Below, one piece after another: positions 12,804 through 24,110 of a stretch of 64,000 nucleotides of DNA. The stretch is from Hydra vulgaris (lineage: Eukaryota > Cnidaria > Hydrozoa > Anthoathecata > Hydridae). The stretch is taken from positions 42,285,001-42,349,000 of the forward strand of contig NC_088927.1 in NCBI RefSeq assembly GCF_038396675.1. The letters are read 5' to 3'. The position numbers were made by a program, and so were the translations under genes. How positions within the stretch are numbered: the first letter of the stretch is position 1; each line of letters opens with the position of its first letter. The notes below the pieces were generated by a model. That model saw only the letters and a program-made list of their open reading frames with translations, searched no databases and had not been told where the DNA came from.

Positions 12804-13380
12804 ATGTCAAAGATGTATCAAGCTTTGTTTTATCAAAGTACTTTCCAACAGTTTGTTTTACTTGCGATTTACACAAAGAATGGGGGTTTAAATTTGCTTC
12901 TAAAATTATAATTAATGTTTTTTTTAACAATAAACAGAAGATAATCAATGCCACTGTACGAAAAGATGCTGTTATAAGTTTTAAAAGTAGACAGATAGAA
13001 AAATAATATTAAAAAAAACAAATATAAATAGATAGTAACATAAAAAATTGTAATTAAAAAAAAACACAAATTTTTACCTTTTTTTTTTTGTAAATTCCAG
13101 TGCTGTCAATTTAAATGTGTAATGTACAAATATATAAAAATATATAAAAAAAATATATAAATAAAATAAAAAATATATGAAAGCACAAAATGCCAGTTTT
13201 TCGTAAATACTTCTTCAATTATTCCTATTCGTAATATTATATTTATACTATCTATTTAGTCTAGATAAGATATAATTATATGTTTTCGCTATAGTTGCGC
13301 AGCCATCTTTTTTATAATAGGCCTCTTAAAATCGGCCTCTAAAATGTAACATACACGGCCGTGTAATATAGTAGGCCATG

Positions 13381-13520
13381 ATTCCGCTAATTAATGAACC
13401 CACAAGAATTACTAGAGAAAGCGCAACAATCATAGATCAAATAGTCACCAATAATTCAAATAAAAAATAAAAACAGGAATATTTTAATGCGACATTTCAG
13501 ATCACTTCCTTGTATTTCTT
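13381..13520 (+). pseudogene. LINE ORF2 endonuclease domain, C-terminal part
   Basis: Directly after the P element the frame reads IPLINEPTRITRESATIIDQ and then IVTNN, the well-known PTR-T---SAT-ID motif near the end of LINE endonucleases. The word FNATFQITSLYFL follows, matching the usual ISDH-P-F position. It continues the domain that broke off at 9105. Confidence 0.8.
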
Positions 13521-13978
13521 ATCTCACAAAAATGTGATAACATCTATGCAGACAAAGTTAAAAAAAAAGTATGCGAAATATAATTTGTCATTTTTTTTCA
13601 GTGGTTGTAGGGGAAAGTGGTCTAAAACGGGCCTTAAGATGAGATGGGCCCCTATCAAATCTCTTTCTTGGACAATAATTGTTATAAATTTAACTGTAGA
13701 ATATTGTGCAGCAGACTATAAACATTTAAGAAAACCATCCCTAAAATAGTTTTTTTCATTGTTATCTTTTGGCAAAAGGAATATTTAAAAGTAGTACTTT
13801 TGAAATTTTTTTGAACTAAATATTTTTTATTAAAATCGTAAAAAACACTTATGCTTATTGTGTTATTTTGATACTTTTTAAAGCTTTAACATATTATCTT
13901 TTTATTGGCACAAGATTTTTATGAGAATAGTCTAACAATTTATGTTTTTCACTAAATATCAATAACACACTCCAAACC

Positions 13979-14073
13979 GGTTGAAATGGGCCCCGGGGTG
14001 AAATGGGCCCCGGGCGAAATAGACCCCACGGGTGAAATGGACCCATTTCACCGGGCCCATTTCACCCGTGCAT
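13979..14073. repeat. GC-rich inverted-repeat cluster inside the pogo element
   Basis: Repeated units ggtgaaatgggcccc face gggcccatttcaccc across a short centre at about 14040. They resemble the element's TIR vocabulary (gggcccatttta) and may be additional transposase-binding sites or the ends of an older insertion. Which of the two is not decided by the sequence. Confidence 0.8.
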
Positions 14074-14681
14074 TTAGCAAGATTTTACGGCAAAATATTT
14101 CAGCTTAGTGTCTGTTAAAAAAAGAATAAATTGGCAATATTATAAATGTAGTAACGGGTTTCATAAATATTTTCATTTGAAAAAGGTGTTTGCAACGACT
14201 TCCTTTGCTATTTTTTAATGTAATTTAAAGCAACAGCTATGTATTTGTATTTTTAAAAATTTTTCATTTATGTCATTAATTTACATATATATTTGAATAT
14301 TGATTATAATTTGTAATTTTTGTGAAAATATGTTAATCTTACTTAATTATAGATTTGGCAATATTTTTATCAATCCTTATTAAATACAATGTATACATAT
14401 TATTTAAATATATAATATTGAACTGAATCTAAATGTTAATTTATACTTTGTGTGTTTTTAATTATATTTTTAAAGAGTTTGTAATATATAATTACAAGAT
14501 TATATATAGCTCCTATATATTGTAATTATATTAAATATAATTACAATATATAGAGAGTTATATATAGTTACAAAAAAGTTTTAGTGTAAAATGTACATCC
14601 TAAGACGTTTTTTTTTTATAGTTTGATTGAATTGGACTGATTTTATAAGCTTTTTTTCTATCAATTCCTCTTGTTTTAGAT

Positions 14682-16393
14682 ATGGGGAAATATGTAAGAA
14701 AAACAAAAAGGCAGTGTTGGAGGGAGAAGTCTATGTCATCAGCTATTGAGGCTGTAAGAAAGAAAGAAATGGGATTAAAAAAAGCATGCAAGCAGTTCAA
14801 TGTACCACGGACTTTGAAAAGAAGGTGTAGACTTAATTTGAACTTTGTACAAGCCTCGTTAAAATCACTTGGATCAGTAAAATGTGTGCTTTCTATTGAA
14901 ATGGAAAATGAGCTGGTGACTCATATCAAGCAAATGGAAGCTATGCTTTTTGGTTTAACACCTCAAGTTTTGCGTAAAGTTGCCTACCAGTTTGCTAAAC
15001 TTAACAATCTTTATAAAAGGTTCAGTTCAAAAAGTGAACAAGCTGGTGCTAATTGGTTTCATGGATTTTTGACTCGATGCCCTCAATTATCTGTAAGAAC
15101 ACCAGAGCCAACTTCTGCAGCAAGAGCACATGGCTTTAATCAAGCCAGTGTCGGAAAGTTTTTTGATTTATTGCAAGCATTGCAGGAAAAGCATCACTTT
15201 TTTCCAAATCGCGTTTACAATGTTGATGAAATAGGCATTGCTACTGTTCCAAATAAGCCATTAAAAGTGGTTGCTATTCGTGGAAAGAAACAGGTTGGAT
15301 GCCTAACTTCTGCTGAGCATGGGCAGTTGGTTACAGTGGAAATCTGCATAAGTGCTTCAGGCAATTTTGTGCCACCTCTTTTTGTTTTTCCAAGAGTTCA
15401 CATGAAATCTGAACTAATGGAATCTGCACCGCCCAGTTCAATTGCTGTTTGTCATCCATCAGGTTTGATGCAAAGTGATATATTTGTTACTTGGTTCATG
15501 CACTTTGTAAAGCATTCTAATCCAACAGAGCATGAACCTGTTTTGCTAATATTAGATGAGCATAAAACTCATACTTCAAATCTAAAAGTAGTTAATCTAG
15601 CTCGTCAAAATAACGTTATTTTATTGTGTCTTCCACCACATTGTAGCCATAGACTTCAACCTTTAGATGTGTCTTTTATGAAGCCTTTAATGACTTATTA
15701 TGCACAATAGGTTGAAAATTGGCTGAAAAATCATCCTGGACGAGTTGAACAACTTATTAAATAGCTGTTTAAAAATAGCTATTTGCGAGCAGCATCTTCT
15801 ATCACTACTGTTAATGGTTTCGTTAAGACAGGCATTTTCCCGATAAATCGAAATGTTTTTACAGACAATGATTTTGCCTCAGCACTTTCAACTGATATTC
15901 CTCTGCAGTTGTTCAATAAAAAAATAACGTTAAAAAATGTTTCTGGTCAAACATTAATCTCGCCACAGCAGATTCTAGACATTGCTCAAAATGAGGATCT
16001 GCTCATTGAGCTTCAGGCCTCAAAAGTTGTAACGCCAGTTGTTAATCAACTTCTGACGCAAAGTCTCAACTTTTCAGAGCCAGTTGTTCCACCAACAGTA
16101 TCAAATAAAAAACAATATTTTCCCTTGACAAAAGTTTCTCCTGTTCCAAAGATTATTACTCCTCTAAAAAAAAAAATCATCAGCACAATGGTTTACAGCC
16201 TTTTTTGACAAGCAGTCCATACAAATATGATTTGGAAGAAAAGCAAATTATAAAGACAATAAAAATGTTATTAGAAGAAAACCGAAAGTTATTAACAGAA
16301 ATCAAAAGAGCAAAAGAAAAAAAAATTACGAAAGCCAAAAAAAGACCACACTTCATCAAAGAAACTGATAAAAATAAAAAACCCAATAAATAA
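14682..16393 (+). pseudogene. pogo/CENPB-type DDE_1 transposase
   Basis: The ATG at 14682 opens a psq-type helix-turn-helix (SSAIEAVRKKEMGLKKACKQ, then FNVPRTL). A CENPB-type second DNA-binding part follows (ANWFHGFLTRCP). The DDE_1 catalytic core has YNVDEIGI (first Asp), LLILDEHKTH (second Asp, where GH is usual and EH is seen here) and PPHCSHRLQPLD (third Asp). The frame is open for 342 codons, then has TAG at 15708-15710 and TAG at 15762-15764, continues to 16208, and shifts in an A-run at about 16170 into a Lys-rich coiled tail (16205-16393). The enzyme would cut and paste at TA. Two stops and a frameshift make it inactive, but the core is well kept. Confidence 0.88.
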
Positions 16394-17046
16394 AGCAGTG
16401 TTATGTGCTGAAGAATTGAACAATAAAGAATTGAACATAACTAATCTTTACCGCTATAAGTAATAAATAAAACTGAGGTTTCATTTTTTTAAACATATTT
16501 GAAAAGACCACTTTTAAATTTTGTTAAGCTAAATATTGTATTTATGTTTATTGCAATTATAAAAAGCTTTTATGTTTAGTATGTTTTTTGATATTTTTTA
16601 AAATTAAACATATTATCTTTTAATTTGCACATGATTAGTTCGAGAGTTGTCACTTCAATTTAGGGACATTGTACATTCTGCCTCAGTTGAGTTTACTCAG
16701 AGTCTCAAATTTTAATGTGAACAATGAACAGAAGATTATGTCTTATCAATAAATTACAGTCAATTTTTGTTTAATAATTAGGTTTTATTCAGAAATTAAA
16801 TAAGGGGCCCATTTTAGGCTACCTCAAGGGTGAAACCGGCCCCTAGCATCTCTTTGTTCAACGGTTATTTCCTAATGAAAGGCATAGCCACACCTTTATT
16901 TTTTTGATGTTAAATTGTAGAGCATAGATTGAATTTCCTGAAAAATACTTTGTTTGTAGTTTTCGGTTGGTTATAGATAGCTGATTCTATCATTTTTTGA
17001 AAAGGAGCCCGTTTTAGGTCACTCTCCCCTATTTAAATCTTTTTAA

Positions 17047-18165
17047 TTGTTTTGTATTTTGTTTACAACGCGTTGTGGTTTCAAAAAATATGTTTTTGGA
17101 TTTAACTTGAAATTAGTTTTAAAAATGACAAAAGAAGAAGACGTAAGAGAAAAAATTATGCACAAATATTTACAAAATCCTAATAGTAGCTACAATTCGA
17201 TAGCAAAATCGTTGCAAATACATCCATACGCCGTTAGTCGTGTTATTCAACGTTTTTCTCAAACAAAATAGATCAAACGCAAATCTGGTGGTGGAAGAAA
17301 GGAAGGTTTTAAAGATTTAAAACTAGTTAGAAAACTGGTTAACAGTTGTAAGAATGACCCAAGCCTTTCACTAAGGGAACACGCAAAAATATATGGATTT
17401 TCTCATAGTTTTGTTGCAAAAGTTAGAAACAAACATTTTCTAACTTTTGCAAACTTTTCTAAATATTTCATTCTTTCAAAGCACAAAAAGTGCCCAAACG
17501 TTCTGAAACTCAACAAAAAAGTGCAAGAACCCGCGGCAGAAAGTTGTATGACAATTCTATTTCCAAAAATTTCTGTATTATTGAAGACGATGAAACTTAT
17601 ATGAAGTACGATCATCAACAAACTTCTGATACTGTTTATTATATTGCCAAATATAGAGGAAAAGCAGATAAGAAATTAAAATACACAAAACATGACAAGT
17701 TTGCTAAAAAAACTTTGATTTTACAAGCTATTTGCAGTTGTGGCAAAAAATCAGCATCTTATATTTTTCAGTCCACACTCTCTGGTCAAATATATGTTAA
17801 AGAATGTTTACAAAAACGCCTTTAACCTCTCATTAAATCACATAATAACAAACCTGTGTTCTGGCCTGATTTAGCTTCAATTCATCATTGCAAACTAGCT
17901 ATGGAATGGTATAAAAAGAATAATGTGAAATTTGTGCCTAAAACATAAAATCTTTCAAACTGCCCAGAATTGAGAGTTATTGAAAAGTACTGGGCTATTA
18001 TTAAAAGAAAAATGAAAAAAACCAAAAAAGCTTTGCAGAAACATTAAAGATATTAAATATCATTTAAATAAGCATTAAAAAGTTTTGATTCCTTACTCTG
18101 TGCGCAAGCTTATGGGTACCACTAAAGCAAAAGCTCGAAATTTTATTAGATTCCCACAGGAATAA
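17047..18165 (+). pseudogene. Tc1/mariner DD37E transposase relic
   Basis: From the ATG at 17125 there is an N-terminal helix-turn-helix (YNSIAKSLQIHPYAVSRVIQ) and a second HTH-like part (DPSLSLREHAKIYGFSHSF). Catalytic blocks follow: IEDDETYMKYD (first Asp), FWPDLASIHH (second Asp) and LSNCPELRVIEKYW (Glu). Counting from the second Asp to that Glu gives 37 intervening residues, so DD37E. The end reads KAKARNFIRFPQE with TAA at 18163-18165. A TAG at 17269-17271, a stop at about 17824, one in the PK-N block and at least one frameshift break it. I could not recognise its terminal inverted repeats. Confidence 0.8.
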
Positions 18166-18309
18166 TTAATTATTTTTTTTAATATTTGATCTTCTTATAT
18201 TATTGTTATAAAATTATTACTTGGTTTGAAATAAACATTGAGGAGTACTTTTTTTTAGTTGTTTTCTACTTTCACATTTATTTCGTGTACACTCTTTACT
18301 ATATCGAGC

Positions 18310-19560
18310 ATTTAATAAAACATAAAAATGATGCAAAAAGTACTTGGAACATAACTAAGGAAATAATAGGCACAATAAAAACTGATGGAACATAATTAAG
18401 GAAGTAATTTGCACGGAACAAACTGACAGAAATAGTCTTCCTATAAATCTAAACATTGAAAATAAAACTATTACAAATAAATCTTTAATTGCTGAAACAC
18501 TTAATCAATATTTTGTCAGTGTAGGATCCACTTTAGTAACTAATAGAAAAAAATAGAAACTACTGAAGCAAACTTTGAGTCATATCTTACTCCCAATAAA
18601 ACCTCTTAGATGGATAATTATGAAATTACTGAAAAGGAACTCTTAGATGCAGCATATCTTTTAAAACTAAATAAAATTGTGGGGTATGATAATATTAGAA
18701 GTAATGTAATTAAAAAATCGATAAAATACTTAACAATCCCTCTTTTACATATCTTTAATCTATCTTTAAAACTAGGTATTTATCCGGAGAAACTTAAAAC
18801 TGCGAGGGTCATACCTATTTTCAAATCACGAGACATTTCTAATCCTGAAAATTACAGACCAATTTCAATTCTTCCTAGCTTCTCGAAAATCTTAGAGTGA
18901 ACTATGCATTATATTCTATATAATAAACAGTTTGGATTTCAGCCAATGTGTTCAACTGACCATGCCATTATTAATATTGTTCACGATATATTTAAAGCAT
19001 TTGACGAAAGTAAGTTTACCCTCGGAGTTTTTAAAGATCTTAGCAAAGTCTTTGATACAGTAGATCATGGCATTCTTATATAAAAACTTGAAAGTTATGG
19101 AATTAAAAGCACATATTTAGAATGGTTCAAAAGTTATCTAAACAATAGAAGAGAATACATCGCACATAAAGAAGGAAAAACTGATTACTTGAATTATTTC
19201 AGGTGCAGGTCGATTCACGCATTCTAAAGAACTATTTAAAAATCATCACATACTTAATGTTTTTCAGTTAAACCTTTATCAAATCCTTATATTTATGTAC
19301 AAACTTCATAGTCAAGTAACTCCTATAATATTTAATACACTTTTCAATAAAATTAATCACGTGTACCCTACAAGATTTTCAAATTACAATTACGAGCAAC
19401 CTAAAATGCACTTTGGTTACTAAATTTTCTATTGCCATCAGAGGTCCTAAATTATGGAACACTTTATTAAATAACCAGCTAAAAAATTGTTCTTCACTTT
19501 CTCTATTCAAGCAAAAACTCAAACAAAAACTTCTTAACGATGGTAATGAATTAAATTTTT
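18310..19560 (+). pseudogene. LINE reverse transcriptase, internally deleted
   Basis: The frame enters with KNDAKSTWNITKEIIGTIK at about 18326 and gives LNQYFVSVGSTLV. The RT fingers and palm follow: TARVIPIFKSRDISNPENYR at about 18800, PISILPSFSKILE, STDHAII, and LGVFKDLSKVFDTVDHGIL at about 19020-19075. YLEWFKSYLNNRREYIA comes next. At about 19200 the sequence jumps directly to the C-terminal block GRFTHSKELFKNHHILNVFQ and LNLYQILIFMYKL, so the PQGS-LGP and (F/Y)ADD catalytic region is missing. Several stops are present. It would make cDNA at the nicked target; this copy cannot. Confidence 0.85.
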
Positions 19561-19975
19561 TTTAAGAATTTTTATTTCTTTTTTTTTTTAATTTTTAATT
19601 TTTTTTTTCTTTTTTAACAACTACCTTATTAACTTGTCTTTAATTTATATTTTCTTTAAATTATCGTATTAACTCATTTTTTGTTTTTAGGTGTAATTAC
19701 TTTTTTTATTTTTTTACGATTTTCTTTTGACTATTGATTAGTAACTGATCTTAACATACTTGTAAAATTTGTATTAATTTTTTATATGGTACAAAGTAAT
19801 TTTATCTTGACATTTTAATGGTTGTACAAGCTTGCTGATGAAAGTACGTCGGGTGTAGTGATAAGGCAAATATTGTCTTCTTTTAGCCCCGGTCAAGTAG
19901 GTTTTATTTATATAAAACGGCGTTGTATTCTTTTTTTCATGACGAAATAAATAAATTAAAGTTAAAAAAAAAAAA
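19561..19975 (+). other. LINE 3' untranslated region and A-rich tail
   Basis: T-rich DNA is followed by a less biased block (gctgatgaaagtacgtcggg to ttttagccccggtcaag, about 19832-19898) and ends in aaataaataaattaaag plus an A-run. The same block occurs inverted at about 34618-34660, at the end of another LINE copy, which supports calling it the shared 3' end. Confidence 0.75.
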
Positions 19976-20149
19976 GATGCAATAGAAGTCTACAAATGCA
20001 TTCATTTTATCTTTTTATTTTTAAAGATGAGTATACAGAATACTAAAATAGTGGCATTAATAATGCAGTTACTTAATCTTTTGTCAAATATACTGTCGAA
20101 AGAATTTCTGATATATTATCTCTATAACATTTGAACTTTCTGATGCATA

Positions 20150-20640
20150 GTTGTCCTTGGTTTTTTTTTTTTTTTTTTATATTTTCAAGTGCTGCTTGAT
20201 CTTCTGCGAACACATCTGCATGAACAACAGCTCTTGGTACGCGTAGATCGTGAAACCGTCTTAATTTTTAATGCATAGCGCGATATCCAAGTGGTGCACC
20301 AGGGCCTTGTAATTCTATTTTCAATGGAATCAACTTTAAATGTCGAAGATGCCAATCAAGAATTCTTATATTCCATGAATATTTTAAAGTTAACTTTTAT
20401 AAAGCCCAAAATTTTCTTGAAAGATTTTGTTTTACGTAGCATTCTAAGCTTTCCATTACATGTATGTCTTTTAATCAAGCGTTGTTTTTGTATATTAGTC
20501 GCCATTTTTTTATATATTTTTTTCACGGCATTTGTAAACAAGTAAAGCCGTTTGTCAATGGCAACGATGGGCCACGTAAAATTTGTTTTAAGTTTTTTCT
20601 GTCTTATGGCAACAATGGGCCACCATACTTGTGTTTTACT
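20150..20640 (-). pseudogene. integrase-core gene fragment, inverted copy
   Basis: Read on the minus strand from 20640, the start gtatggtggccca-tgttgcc and the coding words NIQKQRLI and KSFKKILGFIKVNFKI match the left copy at 4705-4960. It then reads GPGAPLGYRAMH and VPRAVVHADVFAEDQAALEN, so the LGYR block is intact here but decayed in the left copy. It ends near 20150 without the catalytic half. It faces the left copy, and the LINE with all its insertions lies between them. Confidence 0.75.
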
Positions 20641-23640
20641 AAAGACTGAAGTTAATAAATTTAGTTACACGTGACATTTCTAGATTGATCACTAACAAAT
20701 TTACAGCTAAAATGTTTTTTTATTTCAAAATAAAAATAAAGTTATTCACAGTTACACTGATAGATTATCAGTAATAACAAAATGAAAAAAAAATGCACTT
20801 GATATCAAATATAATTATGAAAAACCAAAAAGTATTTTTTCCTGCTCATGGAAATGTAGTTGTAAAATGTAAACAATGTAAACACGGATAATATAAATAT
20901 TGAATCGTGCTCTATAAAGAATTAAAAAATTAAATACAGCTGAAAACTGTTTGTATTAATTATAAAATAATGTTTTGTCCAAAGCTCAATATTTTTCAAA
21001 TTTAGTCTCTATATAGATTTTTGTTTATATTCTTTACTTTATTTTGCTGTTATTAATAAGAATTCACTGTTTATTGGCAATAAATAAATAATCCTTAAAA
21101 AAATGCTTTTATCAACAGGGCTGACAACACGGGTTTTAAAGTTTTAAAGGGGCACAATCGTCAGTTTATAAAAAAAAAATATCTTGATATTTCTAAAAAA
21201 TTCATGATATTTCTAAAAAATAAAAATTCCATTAAAAAAAAGTGTGTGTGTGGGGAGGGGGAGGTGGTGGTGGTGGGGATTTGCGAGTTTTTAGAGTCGG
21301 CTATGATCAATGTCTAAAATTTTATGAAACATAATGTAAAATGCGAAAGAAAGCTTTAATATTTTGAAATCAAAAAAGGATATTAACTTCATTGATCGGA
21401 ATAGTATTATACTGTATTTTAAAGTTAAAAATCATAAAACTATTAATTGTTCGAGAATTTCGAGATATTTCAAAAAAAATTCGAGAATAATTCGTTTTAT
21501 TAAAGCGATTTCAATACTTCAGGAGACATTAACATTAAAGTTTTTTTTGGTAATATCAACCATTTATTTGCTATTGATAGATTACAGGCCCGTACAGTGG
21601 TAATTTTTAGGATGGGGTAGTGTTCTAAACGGCCTTTTTTTTTAAAAAAAAAAAAAGGCCGTTTAGAACAGCAAATAGCATACTTGTTCAAATTTTATTA
21701 TAAAACTTGCCTGAAACAAAGAGAATTTATAAAAAAAGGGGGTCGATTGCACGCAAAAATAGAATAGTATTTCGCAGCAGTAAAGATTCAAGTTCAAATA
21801 AGTAAAGTAAAGATTCAAATTCAAAAAACCTTTTTACTTTAGGTATGTAAAATTAAATTTTAATGGTATGTAAAATGATATTGAACAACTAAAAAAAAAT
21901 TAAGTTTAAAGTGACTAAATTGAATAAAGTTTAAAATGCCAATAACTTAATATCAAAACATCAAAAGACAGGTGTAAAAATTAGCTACTACCTGAATACT
22001 GCCAACATGATCAAAACTTGCATTTTTAGCGGATACATAAAATATTTTCATTCAGATTCTAATAAGAAATTTTTCAAATAGTGCTAGTATGCACGTTTAT
22101 TTTAATGATAATTATATTACTAAATGGTGATTTTTCACAGTGGCACACTTTACTGTACCGACAATTAGAAATTGCTTAAAAGAATCGTTGCGTTCAATAA
22201 TGATGGAACAAATGTGGAAACAAATGCGAAGATGATTACCACGTTATCTTGAAATGATACAGTGTGGCAGTTTTGTTCAATTTAAAAAATTAGAAAGTCC
22301 TTTCAAATCACTTTTGACAACTTTAAACCTGATTTTGTCCCTAAACAATTATAAGTGTCCTACATTTTTTTTCAATTCATAACTTTCAGAAGTGGCTGTG
22401 TTAAGAGGTTAAAAACAGCAGTTTAACTCGCTGAAGTTTTCCCTTCAAGATTTACTAGAGTTATTTATGGAAAGATGGTTAATGCGACTTTGTCAGACAC
22501 TCCATTTACTACGACATTCATTGAATAAACAAATAAAAGCTAGACGTTCATAAGATGTCTTTTTAGGACTAAATGCCGGCTGGGTGGTTTTCATAAACAT
22601 TAGCCATGGATAAGCCTTATAATTTTTGGTAAAAATTTTTCGTAGCTTTATGCTTATGCAAAATGAGAATGTTTTGCAAAAAAATGCGGTGATTGAGCCT
22701 GAGAACAAAAATACCACAAAATCTTTCAGGCCCAAAAACATCTAGTGATATTTTGTGATGATATGTGAGAATAATGATTTTATAAAATAATTGAATTTAA
22801 AATGTTACATTAAATTTAAATTCATCGACGGTTAACTTTATCTAACAATCCTTTAGTTCTTAAAAGTTATAACTATGGAAAATATACAGGCAGCCATTTT
22901 TAGTACCTGAATTCTAAATTAAATAAAAATTCTAAATTGAGAATGGCGCTTGTTAGACATATATGGAAGCAGGTGTGGTGTCTTTTCCTAAATCATACTT
23001 TCATCAAATGTAAGTTTTCTCCGCAACTTTTGTAAGTTTTATCCACAACTTTTTTCATTGTAACTCAAAAGTGGAGATAAAGCAAATTAGTTCTAATCTT
23101 GCAATTTGTTATTTTTTTTATGCGAGTATAAAACATTATACACATTGCTTTTCTGTTAAAAGATTTTTCATTGGTCCTTCAAACCTTAAATACATTGTCT
23201 TTCAAAATGAAGTGAAAAATGACTATATAAACTCTATTTTTTGCTGGTATTTACCCTTAACTCAGTATCAACAATGCTTAGACAAAACTTGAGATAACCT
23301 TTACCACCATAAAATCCGAGCTTAACAAAATACCAACCAGAAAGTTTGCGAGATTAAGTAGCATGGTTCGCAAGATTCGATGAATCATCGCAGTGAGCAA
23401 CAACCAAAACTGTTCCAGAATCTCCTTTTCCGTCGGTAATTTTCGAATGGCGGAAGCGTTTATTTAAATGTGAAAAGGAAAAAAAGAGAAAAAAAGGAAA
23501 GGCGAAGGAAATTTTTTTGAAGAAAAACGAAGATTAGTTAAAAATAAAGTAAAATAAGAAAATTATTGAAAGGTATAAATGAATTAAAAGGTTGAAGAAA
23601 AATAAAACACGAAAATAAATTAAAACGTAAAAATAAATCG
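20641..23640. other. unassigned AT-rich stretch
   Basis: No recognisable gene. It holds a G-rich simple stretch at 21241-21283 (gtgtgtgt, ggaggtggtggtgg) and a hairpin at 21622-21669. A minus-strand frame of 82 codons at 22493-22741 has no domain I know. Another minus-strand open stretch at about 23290-23470 reads AIRKLPTEKEILEQFWLLL and could be an exon, but I have no support beyond openness. 23460-23640 is A-rich. Confidence 0.5.
21622..21669. repeat. perfect hairpin
   Basis: gttctaaacggcc followed by a T-run faces an A-run followed by ggccgtttagaac. The arms pair without mismatch over about 22 bp, with almost no loop. Function unknown. Confidence 0.95.
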
Positions 23641-24110
23641 CTACCAATTTTTCTACACCTTTTTTTTTTCGGCAAAAATAACAAATCATTATTATTTGTT
23701 TATTTTATTTTGTAGGAGTTATTTTTATGTAGAAGTTTTTGTGTTTGCGTTTTCGTTTTTGTAGCTTTTGCTTTCATTTTGTCGTTTATGTGTTTGCCTT
23801 TTTGTTTGTGTAAAGTTTGTTATTATTTGTGCGTTTGTTGCTAATTATTTTTATTGTTGTTCTCTGTTTTTTTATTTTACCAAATTTTCTTTACCTTTCT
23901 TTTTTTACTAAAAATAACATATAAGATTGCTATTATTTTTTAATTTAATTCAATTTTATTTTGTAGAAGTTCTTGTGTTTGCCTTTTTTGTTTTGAAGTT
24001 TTTGCTTTCATTTTGTAGTTTTTGTGTTTTAACGTTTCGTTTGTATAAAGTTTGTTTTTATTTGTGCTGTTTTGCTAACTATTTTTAATTTTTGTTTGCT
24101 GTTGTTATTG
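23640..24110. repeat. diverged direct duplication of about 240 bp, T/G-rich
   Basis: Copy one (about 23640-23880) and copy two (about 23888-24110) share ttttattttgtag, agtttttgctttcattttgt and ataaagtttgtt-ttatttgtg in the same order. The strand is strongly T/G-rich. No coding sense is seen. Confidence 0.8.

Larger units (their letters stand above)
9786..13006 (+). pseudogene. THAP-domain P-element transposase (THAP9-like), broken
   Basis: The ATG at 9786 starts a THAP zinc finger: C5, C10, C57 and H60 give C-x4-C-x46-C-x2-H, with W39 and the P50 region in place. The RNase-H-like catalytic part follows: DEFYLQKQ at about 10710 and VVTDNHQANVNAF at about 10944-10980. Next come SRLQSD, RRFSQYRQMSGGRF and IAGYIAKKLI with paired cysteines, then LSRGGLTVPS. 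The C-terminus is VSSFVLSKYFPTVCFTCDLH and ends at 13006. The family is the P-element transposase/THAP9 cut-and-paste enzyme. Three breaks are seen: an in-frame TAA at 10593-10595, a palindromic microduplication at 11644-11698 that shifts the frame, and a 626-bp foldback inserted after 12177. Confidence 0.9.
9106..13380 (+). mobile_element. P element with 41-bp perfect TIRs, inserted in the LINE
   Basis: The left end (catggcctactatattacac from 9106) is repeated inverted at the right end (to 13380). The first 41 bp are identical, and similarity extends to about 66 bp. The flanks read attccac (9099-9105) and attccgc (13381-13387), a 7-bp target duplication with one mismatch; the Drosophila P element makes 8 bp. 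Inside are an AT microsatellite, a THAP/P-type transposase gene and a hAT-like foldback. Removing the element joins the LINE endonuclease reading GYIP to LINEPTRIT. Confidence 0.9.
13608..17031 (+). mobile_element. pogo-like DNA transposon, 3.4 kb
   Basis: TIRs read ggggaaagtggtctaaaac from 13610 and the matching inverse gttttaggtcactctcccc to 17029, flanked by TA at 13608-13609 and 17030-17031. It contains a CENPB/DDE_1-type transposase gene. The TIR-like words ggtgaaatgggcccc and gggcccatttcaccc form inner inverted repeats at 13979-14073, with further related words near 16803-16845. It lies between the endonuclease and RT parts of the LINE. Confidence 0.9.
7191..19982 (+). mobile_element. 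non-LTR retrotransposon (CR1/L2-like), shattered by three insertions
   Basis: Going left to right there is a coiled-coil ORF1, an apurinic-type endonuclease, a reverse transcriptase and an A-rich 3' end (aaaaaaaaaaaa at 19963-19975). The endonuclease is split by the P element, and the gap between endonuclease and RT holds a pogo element and a mariner relic. Without those insertions the LINE would be about 4 kb. The word gatgcaa occurs at 7191-7197 and again at 19976-19982, just beyond the A-rich tail, and may be the target duplication. RT motifs such as FKDLSKVFDTVDH fit the CR1/L2/Rex group; the exact clade would need a phylogeny. Confidence 0.75.

Noticed and set aside
17029-18310. Terminal inverted repeats for the DD37E mariner
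   Set aside because: I compared the flanks by eye and found only weak similarity; the ends cannot be stated.
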